This document shows positions 42,716-50,004 of a DNA stretch of 56,192 bases, piece by piece. Numbering within the stretch: position 1 is the first letter of the stretch; the number at the start of each line of letters is the position of its first letter. The DNA comes from Ignavibacteriaceae bacterium (lineage in GTDB: Bacteria > Bacteroidota > Ignavibacteria > Ignavibacteriales > Ignavibacteriaceae): NCBI GenBank assembly GCA_014860115.1, contig JACZKK010000208.1:1-56192 (forward strand), written 5' to 3'. Made by a program: the position numbers and the translations under genes. The notes below the pieces were generated by a model. That model was not told the origin of the DNA, did no database searches, and saw only the letters and a list, made by a program, of their open reading frames with translations.

Positions 42716-44842
42716 TTAGTTTACAAAAATCTTATTGAGTGATTCGAGCATCTTTTCACGAAAGATAGGCTTGGAGATAAAATCAGTAAAACCAGTGGCA
42801 ATGAATTTTTCTTTATCACCAGGAAGTACATAAGCGGTAACAGCAATAACAGGTATATTTTGGAAGCCAGACATTTGTTGTATTATTTTAAGAGCATCCA
42901 GACCATTATACTCTCCCTGCAAGTTTATATCCATAACAATGAAATCAAATTTTTGTGATTCCAGCAATGGCAGTGCTTCCTCAAAGCTTGCAGCAAATTG
43001 AATATTCTTCAGCTCTTTCATTTGAACCTTGAAGAGAATCTGTGAATCTATCTGATCTTCGATATAAAGACATTTTAGTGAAGATATACCTTTCTTACTG
43101 CTGGCAGGCTCAGGTTCAGGTGTTTCATCAATTGAGATCTCTTCTTCTATCAGAGTTTCTTCTTCCTGTTTAATTTCGGGCTTCTCTTCCACATCAATCA
43201 CTTCCGTAATCACGGTTTCTTCAATTGGTTCGACTTTAGTTTGCCCAGAGTTTACTTCTTCAATTTCTATCTCACCCTTAAAGCTAAAAGGTTCGGGCTC
43301 CTTCATTTCAATTTTATCAGCAGTAACTTCCGGCTCTTTGATTTCCTCAATTGAGGGGATCTCAAATTTTTTCGATAGTTCAATTGGAAACTTAAAGGCA
43401 AAATCATGCTTATCTGTATGTTCGTTAATATTAACAAATTGTCCTTCTAATATTTCCAGAAGTGAACTTATAATCTGAAAATTCAACTTTGAGATACCTG
43501 ACTCTTTTGGGTCATGTTTCTCAATGAATAAATTCTTTAAAGTATCGAGAAGAACACTTGAAGATCTGGCAAACCCATCGGAAACTGAAATATTAAAGTA
43601 ATCATCTTCAACAGGGTATGCCGAGAAGTAAATCTTTTTTTGAGCACTAATTTTACCTACAAGTCGAATTAGATTATTGAGAAAACTCTCAAACTTCTTT
43701 TTATCAGTTGAAAACTTTAGAGATGATGATATTTTACCATAAGCAAATTCAATGTCTTTTAATCCTGTTATATCTTTTATATTTTTATCCAACGGCTCAA
43801 CGATATCAACTATTGTAACTGAACTAATCTCATTTTCTGTTTTTTTCGATTGAAGATCTGAGAATTCAATTATTGAATTCATTAGTCCAAGTAATGAACT
43901 CCTGTTCTGATTTATTATATCTACAGCTTCTTTTTGTTCGGGCGACATATTCTGGATGCTTTCAGTCAGTTCCTGAGAGAATCCAAGGATGACATTCATA
44001 GGTGTGAGAATTTCGTGAAAAACGCTTGAAAGAAATGAAGTTCCGAGTTCAGAATCTTTTGCTTTCCCTGCAATAGGTTTTTCAACAATTACTTCTTTTA
44101 CAACCTCTTTAATAACTTCCTTCGTTGCCGGAAGAAAAGATTTTTGGCTTGACGAAACCTTTCCAATTAACGAGAAAGAATCAACCTCATTATTAACATT
44201 AATAATAGGGGTTGAAGTCATTTCAGTTTCGATAACATTTCCATCTGAAGTTTTTAATTTAATTGTGAAGGTCGCTATTTCTTTAATATGAGATTGGAAA
44301 ACAGAACTGTTTATAAAGATTCTGTCTTCATCATCGCAATGTGATGTTATTGAGGTATTAATCAATTCCAGTTTAGGAATTCCAAGATTTCTGGAAGTGG
44401 AATCATTAGTAAATGTTATCAAGCCCGTAGGATCAGTAACAAAAATCATATCATTCGTATTATCGAATGCAGATTTAAAAAGCTGGTTATATTTCTCTAA
44501 TTCCAATCGATCGGTTACGTCATCAATTATATTCAAGTAGGATTCAATACCATCAAATTCATAGTTGAATTTGCTTAATCTTACGAATACATAACTGCCA
44601 TCTTTCTTTCTATGTCTGAATGGTTTACTCAAATCTCCTTCTTTAAGACTTTGCTCTGAGGTTTCCAATAAGGTCTGGATATCTTCGGGTGTGTAAAGAT
44701 CTGTCAGATCCATTTGAAGAAATTCATCTTCAGAATAACCATAAAGATTTAAAGCAGCTTCATTCACTTCAAGAAATCTTAAATTCTCTTTGTCGTAAAT
44801 AAAAATTGGTTTCGGGTTATTTTTTAATATTAAGTCTAACAT
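42716..44842 (-). CDS. PAS-PAS hybrid sensor protein with degenerate kinase domain
   Basis: The 708-residue protein starts with a PAS domain (MLDLILKNNPKPIFIYDKEN), then a second (FKSAFDNTNDMIFVTDPTG, about 123-225). A histidine-containing dimerisation helix FHEILTPMNVILGFSQEL (about 277-294) follows. In the ATP-binding region the usual N box and G boxes are not evident (SDGFARSSSV replaces a normal DxGxG), so ATP binding is doubtful. An acidic, proline-rich linker (about 495-590) leads to a receiver domain with phospho-acceptor Asp in VMDINL (about 639), AVTAY and ISKPI. The same reading frame continues upstream through two TAA codons into the gene at 45167, so this is probably the C-terminal part of one longer sensor. 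Confidence 0.85.
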   Translation of the reverse strand: MLDLILKNNPKPIFIYDKENLRFLEVNEAALNLYGYSEDEFLQMDLTDLYTPEDIQTLLETSEQSLKEGDLSKPFRHRKKDGSYVFVRLSKFNYEFDGIESYLNIIDDVTDRLELEKYNQLFKSAFDNTNDMIFVTDPTGLITFTNDSTSRNLGIPKLELINTSITSHCDDEDRIFINSSVFQSHIKEIATFTIKLKTSDGNVIETEMTSTPIINVNNEVDSFSLIGKVSSSQKSFLPATKEVIKEVVKEVIVEKPIAGKAKDSELGTSFLSSVFHEILTPMNVILGFSQELTESIQNMSPEQKEAVDIINQNRSSLLGLMNSIIEFSDLQSKKTENEISSVTIVDIVEPLDKNIKDITGLKDIEFAYGKISSSLKFSTDKKKFESFLNNLIRLVGKISAQKKIYFSAYPVEDDYFNISVSDGFARSSSVLLDTLKNLFIEKHDPKESGISKLNFQIISSLLEILEGQFVNINEHTDKHDFAFKFPIELSKKFEIPSIEEIKEPEVTADKIEMKEPEPFSFKGEIEIEEVNSGQTKVEPIEETVITEVIDVEEKPEIKQEEETLIEEEISIDETPEPEPASSKKGISSLKCLYIEDQIDSQILFKVQMKELKNIQFAASFEEALPLLESQKFDFIVMDINLQGEYNGLDALKIIQQMSGFQNIPVIAVTAYVLPGDKEKFIATGFTDFISKPIFREKMLESLNKIFVN

Positions 44843-45169
44843 TGTTTCTCTACTTAACGAAAATTTATGGGCATTTATTTTTTTAGTTGATTTAGTGAAA
44901 CAAAGCGCAACTAAATCTTCCTTTTCCTTTTCTTTATAATACCTGGAAATCTGTAAATGATATCCATTTCCCGACTCAGGGATTACATCTAGACTTTCAT
45001 TTAATTCAATTATTATGCCATCTGAGGCACTTTTTGCGAAGTTTGAAATTACCTCGTATTATTTAGAAGGAAATAATCCTGTTAAATCAGAATTCAGTAT
45101 ATCTTCTGAATTTTTATTTATCAATTTACAAAATTCCTGATTACAAAGCTTGATTTTTGCATAATTTTA
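44843..45169 (-). pseudogene. interrupted PAS domain linking two frame-matched sensor fragments
   Basis: Between the two sensor frames the minus strand remains in one reading frame for 109 codons, broken only by TAA at 45169-45167 and TAA at 45061-45059. Ignoring these, it reads NYAKIKLCNQEFCKLINKN, then SEDILNSDLTGLFPSK, then YEVISNFAKSASDGIIIEL, a good PAS domain whose first strand is SLVPVPIAVI at the end of the upstream gene. There is no frameshift. Each stop could arise from one C-to-T change in a CAA codon. Confidence 0.8.
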
Positions 45170-46081
45170 AATAACTGCTATCGGGACAGGCACAAGAGAA
45201 ATAATATCTCTAAAGATTGCTTCATTTACCTTGCTTGTATTAATCGGTAGAGTTGAAGGAATTTCACGGGAAAAACCTACCAATGCGATAATTTTTCTAT
45301 CAATATCAATTACCGGTATTTCTAAGATCCCTTTCCCCTCGCTCAATGAAAAATTAAACATTGAAATTCCCTTTATAACAATTGGATTTTTTAACTCAGA
45401 CTGATACTTCTCAACTGCATTGAAAAATTTTTTCAGGTGAGCGGGAACAAACTCCATATAATTTTTCCCTTCAAGCTGAAATTTCTTGAAACCCAATATG
45501 TCACAAAATTTATTATTTACAATTAAAAAATTACCAGCACTATCTTTTATCCAGAACAATTCATTTAGAGCATCAACTTGCTTTTCTATTAATTCCATCT
45601 GAATAAAAGTGGTTGGATAACTAGAAGTAAAATCAGTTATAATTTTTTGAACATTTTCATCAGAAACAAGTTCTTGAAGATCAGCTGGCAATATTGAAAA
45701 ATTCTTTATTGAAGTTGAAGGTATGCTTACTTCATTTGGGACAATATCGATTAGAAAGATTTTTTTGTCATCAAAAGAATTTTTTTTGATAATAATATTG
45801 ACCGACAGAGATTCACCGCCTTTTAATTTTAAAGTGAATGCATCTAAATTGATTTCGGATTCTGTTTCAGCTTTTGATTTCAGAATTATATTTAGCTCCT
45901 GCCAGCAATCCAGAAGTAAATAATCCTTCAAGTATGTTTTGGATAAATCATATCTAAAAATTTTCTTTGCACACTTATTGATTAAAAGAATCTGATCTGA
46001 TTCTTCAATTAATAAAAAAGCTTCTTTAACGCTATCTATAATCGACTGAATTATTACTTTAATATTTTCGAAAGTATTCAT
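45167..46081 (-). CDS. PAS-domain sensor N-terminal fragment
   Basis: The 304-residue product contains one PAS domain at about 10-115 (DSVKEAFLLIEESDQILLINKCAKKIFRYD), a second at about 165-280 (VDALNELFWIKDSAGNFLIVNNKFCDILGFKKFQLEG) and then stops after the first strand of a third (ISLVPVPIAVI). Without a kinase domain it could not signal by the usual route. Continuing past the stop gives the rest of the PAS domain and then the 708-residue hybrid protein, about 1120 codons in total. It lies 194 bases downstream of the exopolysaccharide locus. Confidence 0.8.
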   Translation of the reverse strand: MNTFENIKVIIQSIIDSVKEAFLLIEESDQILLINKCAKKIFRYDLSKTYLKDYLLLDCWQELNIILKSKAETESEINLDAFTLKLKGGESLSVNIIIKKNSFDDKKIFLIDIVPNEVSIPSTSIKNFSILPADLQELVSDENVQKIITDFTSSYPTTFIQMELIEKQVDALNELFWIKDSAGNFLIVNNKFCDILGFKKFQLEGKNYMEFVPAHLKKFFNAVEKYQSELKNPIVIKGISMFNFSLSEGKGILEIPVIDIDRKIIALVGFSREIPSTLPINTSKVNEAIFRDIISLVPVPIAVI

Positions 46082-46275
46082 CAGTCATATCACGGGTCTA
46101 TGAATAATATCTGACGGGATTTAAGCGAGGGAATAAAAATAGCAGGAAATAAAAGTATAAGGTGAAATAAAATTTTAAGTCTATAAGTTTGAAGCATAGC
46201 ATTCCGATAACTCACTTTGTAAACCAAGAATATGAATTGGCTCTAGTAAAAATCTTTAGATTTAATTAGTCAATC

Positions 46276-48153
46276 CTAAAGATTATATTTATCGTAATCA
46301 ATATAATAAGTTCGCGATTCACCGGCAGCGAGTTCATCTATTAGCATGAAGACAAATTGTGAACCGTCTTCGTGTTTATAGTGTGCTTTTTTAGTCCCGA
46401 TAATCTCGGTATCAAGACTTACCCTCTCAGCTTTTTGATTTAAATCAACATCAACTACGAGATAATTGATATTGAAACTGCCGAAATTTGTAATTGTAAC
46501 CGCTACCCTGCTGCTTCCTCTTTTTTGAGTTCTTAATTCGATAAAATCTTTTTTGTCTGACCATTCAGCGATTTCTGATGCAGTAGCAATCCAGTAATCT
46601 TTTGATTTAATGTCTCGGATTAAATCTCTCACTACTTCAATATTTTCTGGCGCACATTGATAATTCATATGCATTTTAAAAAGATAAAGACCACTTTCGA
46701 ATGCAATCCGGTCAACGTCTTCCTGATAGGAATAAAATTGCAAATCTCTTTCTGTAAGATTAAAATCACGAATTACCTCATAATCATCACGAACAGTTCT
46801 TGAGATTGAAATGATTTTTTCATCTTTACGTTTGATCGTTTTAGGTACTGACCTGTCATCCAGGGAATCAGATATGAAATATTTAAACCCGCTTGCCATT
46901 AGAGTTTTAATAGTACTTTCTGCTAAAAAATTTACTGAAGGATAGATTCCATCAACAGATACTCCTGTGATCTTTTCCAGCATCATCTTATCATCAGAAA
47001 TAGTATTTAGCAAATTATTGTTATCTGAAATAGCATTTACAAATTCAAAATTGATATAAGCGGCCACCTCACCATGGTTAACCAAGTTCTTTATCAATTT
47101 AGGATCCTGCCCAACAATAGAAGGGCTAACAAAAAAAGTTGCTTTAGCTTTTGCTTCTCCTAAAACCGAAAGCAAGTAATTAATGTTTTTTAAACTATCG
47201 GAAATAACAGGTGCTAACATTGCAGCACCTCTGTAACCATTTGGCCAGTTTCTAAGATAAGCAATGGGTTTATAGGTTAACCAGCTGATGCAATTATTAA
47301 AAAGTCTGTCGAAATAAACATAATCATCCTGTCGCCCGAGAACTGAGTTGATTTCAAAACCCATCCAGACAAATCTTCCCTTTCCATAGTTACCATAAAC
47401 TATTCCAGCGGTCTCTTTAATTCCTTCTCTCACCAAACCATCTTCGAGCTGGTGATTATACCAGAAACTAATCTGAGTTGTACGCGGATCGAGGACTTCC
47501 ACAGCAATTGGATGATCCCAGGTTGCAATATTTAGTGAAAATCCGGTTGGGATATTTGCAGTTACTGGCAGTCCACCTCTCAAAGTATGAATTTTAGTTC
47601 TATCATCATTACCGATTTCTTTTCTGAAAGTAATTCCAAAAACATCTGATAGAAAATCCCATCCTCTCCATTTACCATCCTCAGAATATGAACCGGTACC
47701 GCCTGTTGCAAAAATGCTTCCGCCATTCTCAAGATATTTTTTTAATTGAATTACCTCTCTTTCACTTAAAGATTTACAGCCTGAAAGAACTATAAGATGA
47801 TAATCATTAATTCCTCCTAACTCAACATCTTCATCATTTATATGCTGATATTTTATATCAAGATTTCGTAAAGATTTTTGCCATGTCTTCAGGTTATCCT
47901 CAAACCAGCTGCTTTCTTCAGCAAGTATGTTCTTCGTGTAGTCTGAATTAAGTATAGCAGTGGAAGGAAAAGTTCCAAACACAAGATCATTAACTGCTTT
48001 TACACTTGGTACAAGCTGAGAAGCTGAAAATCTACCATATACTGTTCTGATTATAAGCAGATAAACAAGAGCTGAAAAAATCAGTACAATTAAGCCCGTC
48101 AGAAACAGAAAAAATATATGGGAACTGAATCTATTTTTATCGCCTATCGCCAC
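46276..48153 (-). CDS. membrane-anchored deacetylase-like exopolysaccharide protein
   Basis: The 625-residue protein has an N-terminal membrane helix (FFLFLTGLIVLIFSALVYLLII), then a flavodoxin/glutamine-amidotransferase-like domain (LIVLSGCKSLSEREVIQLKKYLENGGSIFATGGTGS, about 110-150), and from about 310 a polysaccharide-deacetylase-like fold (KAKATFFVSPSIVGQDPKLIKNLVNHGEVAAYINFEF). The canonical TFDDG and H-x3-H metal ligands are not visible (LAPVISDS and NHGEVAAY occupy those places). It may therefore be a non-catalytic relative of PgaB/PelA deacetylases. Its start overlaps the upstream small gene by 10 bases. Confidence 0.78.
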   Translation of the reverse strand: MAIGDKNRFSSHIFFLFLTGLIVLIFSALVYLLIIRTVYGRFSASQLVPSVKAVNDLVFGTFPSTAILNSDYTKNILAEESSWFEDNLKTWQKSLRNLDIKYQHINDEDVELGGINDYHLIVLSGCKSLSEREVIQLKKYLENGGSIFATGGTGSYSEDGKWRGWDFLSDVFGITFRKEIGNDDRTKIHTLRGGLPVTANIPTGFSLNIATWDHPIAVEVLDPRTTQISFWYNHQLEDGLVREGIKETAGIVYGNYGKGRFVWMGFEINSVLGRQDDYVYFDRLFNNCISWLTYKPIAYLRNWPNGYRGAAMLAPVISDSLKNINYLLSVLGEAKAKATFFVSPSIVGQDPKLIKNLVNHGEVAAYINFEFVNAISDNNNLLNTISDDKMMLEKITGVSVDGIYPSVNFLAESTIKTLMASGFKYFISDSLDDRSVPKTIKRKDEKIISISRTVRDDYEVIRDFNLTERDLQFYSYQEDVDRIAFESGLYLFKMHMNYQCAPENIEVVRDLIRDIKSKDYWIATASEIAEWSDKKDFIELRTQKRGSSRVAVTITNFGSFNINYLVVDVDLNQKAERVSLDTEIIGTKKAHYKHEDGSQFVFMLIDELAAGESRTYYIDYDKYNL

Positions 48154-48578
48154 TTTATCTCTTCATGAAAAGAATCTTTTGAAACAGTTTCATCCGAAGG
48201 TAAACTATATTTTTCAAATTTCATTTTAGGCATAACTACCTGATTCCTGGAAACTGACTTCACATCTGCTTTGCTGCCTAAATCTTCCACAACACGGTAT
48301 TTAGCCTCGGTTTGTTTTCCACTCACCGATTTAACTGGCTCAAAACCCTCAGAATTAATATTTGGCTTTGGTTCAATAGCTTCTTCAATGAAAACCTTGT
48401 GCTCCTTTTTCTCTCTGGGCACAAAATATTCAGCCTCTAGATAATCCGGTTTTTGCTCGGGAGAAACTTTTACTTGGCCTTCACGGATTTTATAAAGAAT
48501 ATAAGCACCTACAGCAAGTATAAATGTGCTTATTGTAGCAACCAGAATTATTGTAGATAATATTGGTATTAGTTCCAT
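48144..48578 (-). CDS. small single-pass membrane protein in the exopolysaccharide operon
   Basis: The 144-residue protein has one N-terminal helix (LIPILSTIILVATISTFILAVGAYILY), followed by about 110 charged, probably unstructured residues (KEHKVFIEEAIEPKPNINSEGF). No family is recognised. By position it corresponds to PgaD-like accessory subunits that stabilise the synthase, but PgaD has two helices, so the parallel is only positional. It lies 29 bases after the glycosyltransferase gene and overlaps the next gene. Confidence 0.65.
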   Translation of the reverse strand: MELIPILSTIILVATISTFILAVGAYILYKIREGQVKVSPEQKPDYLEAEYFVPREKKEHKVFIEEAIEPKPNINSEGFEPVKSVSGKQTEAKYRVVEDLGSKADVKSVSRNQVVMPKMKFEKYSLPSDETVSKDSFHEEIKWR

Positions 48579-48607
48579 TTTGTAACCCTCAAATAATTAT
48601 GACTTTA

Positions 48608-49996
48608 TTAACCGACCCTTTCAAGTTTGCCCCAGGTCATTTTAATTCCTAAAAATTCTTCAATAGTCGACATTGCTTTACAAATATCGATTATCAAAAT
48701 AAAAACCATTCTATAAATGATTGCATATCCAACCAATCTGAACTCTTCTTTTTCAGCAGCTACGCAATAAATAGCTGCAACAATATCAAGAAGTGCCAGA
48801 GCAGCCCACCAATAAAAAATTAGAGATGTAAAACCAAAGAATAAAGCAGCAAAGATAAAAAACAAGTGAGCCGCAATATTCATCGGCGGCCAGAGTAATG
48901 CTTCATAGAACATTGTCCAGAGTATAAATGAATCTCCGAATTTAATAGTTGGATTAAGCATTAGCTTTTTATGTTTCCTGATGGATTGAATTATACCGCG
49001 CGTCCATCTGTATCTTTGCTTTAAAAGCTGTTGAAGTTTTACAGGTGCTTCTGTGTATGAAATCGAGTTAGGTTCATAATAAATTTTCCAGCCGTGAGAA
49101 ATTAGACGCAGAGTTATATCTGCATCTTCAGCGAAAGTATCACCTGAATAATAATCAACACTTTGTACTGCTGCTCTTCTGAAAACTCCAATCGGACCGG
49201 GAATAATATTTACTAATCGAATAGCACTTTGAGCACCACGCGCCATATTTAATCCCTCTACATATTCCAGAGCTTGCAGATCTGTAAAAAACTTTTTTCT
49301 GTTGAGTACTTTAACATTTCCTGCAACCGCTCCGATTTCAGGATTAACAAAATGACGAATTGCCATTTTCAGGGAAAGGGGCGTTAGAATAGAATCTCCA
49401 TCCATACACAAAACAAATTCAGCTTTTGATACTTTTATTCCAAGATTAAGCGCACTTGCCTTTCCACCATTTGGTTTATTTATAAGTGAAACCTTTACGC
49501 TGCCATATTTTCCCTTCTGGTAACCAACAAATTTTTCAGCAACATTTATGGTATCATCTGTGGAACCATCATTTACTATTATTATTTCAAAATCTTTATA
49601 ATCAAGATTTAATAATGAACTGATAGATTTCTGCAGCACCCGCGCTTCATTGAAAACCGGGACAATTATCGAGACGAATGGTTTAAACCCGTTTATTGGT
49701 TTGAATGTATACTCATTCATGTAGAAATACGAAAAGAAAAGTATTCCGAAGTAGCGGATTAAAAGAATAAATAAAAATATTACTAAAGCTACTATTGTTG
49801 CATATTCAATCAATGATGAAATTGTTAAAACTGTAAGTGGTAAAGTAAAATAAATTACCAGTAATAGAATAATTGAAATGATCCCGCTGAAAATTATTCT
49901 CTTGATTAATTTCCACTCGTTGCCGTTAAAATCATTATTAACGGGTTCGTTTCTGAAATGTAATTTTAACTTTTTTATTGACTGATTTATATTCAT
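48608..49996 (-). CDS. family 2 processive glycosyltransferase, PgaC/IcaA-like
   Basis: The 462-residue protein is an inner-membrane polysaccharide synthase. Two N-terminal helices (about 34-85) precede the catalytic domain with VSIIVPVFNEARVL, NDGSTDDT (about 143), the metal-binding MDGDS (about 198), FAEDAD (about 290; general-base aspartate) and QRYRW (about 327). Several helices follow. The C-terminal TWGKLERVG resembles PgaC-type enzymes that make poly-N-acetylglucosamine, but other beta-linked polymers are possible. It lies 8 bases before the TPR/barrel gene stop, with the same orientation. No c-di-GMP-binding PilZ domain is visible. Confidence 0.88.
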   Translation of the reverse strand: MNINQSIKKLKLHFRNEPVNNDFNGNEWKLIKRIIFSGIISIILLLVIYFTLPLTVLTISSLIEYATIVALVIFLFILLIRYFGILFFSYFYMNEYTFKPINGFKPFVSIIVPVFNEARVLQKSISSLLNLDYKDFEIIIVNDGSTDDTINVAEKFVGYQKGKYGSVKVSLINKPNGGKASALNLGIKVSKAEFVLCMDGDSILTPLSLKMAIRHFVNPEIGAVAGNVKVLNRKKFFTDLQALEYVEGLNMARGAQSAIRLVNIIPGPIGVFRRAAVQSVDYYSGDTFAEDADITLRLISHGWKIYYEPNSISYTEAPVKLQQLLKQRYRWTRGIIQSIRKHKKLMLNPTIKFGDSFILWTMFYEALLWPPMNIAAHLFFIFAALFFGFTSLIFYWWAALALLDIVAAIYCVAAEKEEFRLVGYAIIYRMVFILIIDICKAMSTIEEFLGIKMTWGKLERVG

Positions 49997-50004
49997 AATA
50001 AATA

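Noticed and set aside
45059-45169. alternative genetic code in which TAA is sense
   Set aside because: Other confident genes in the window terminate at TAA at the expected length.
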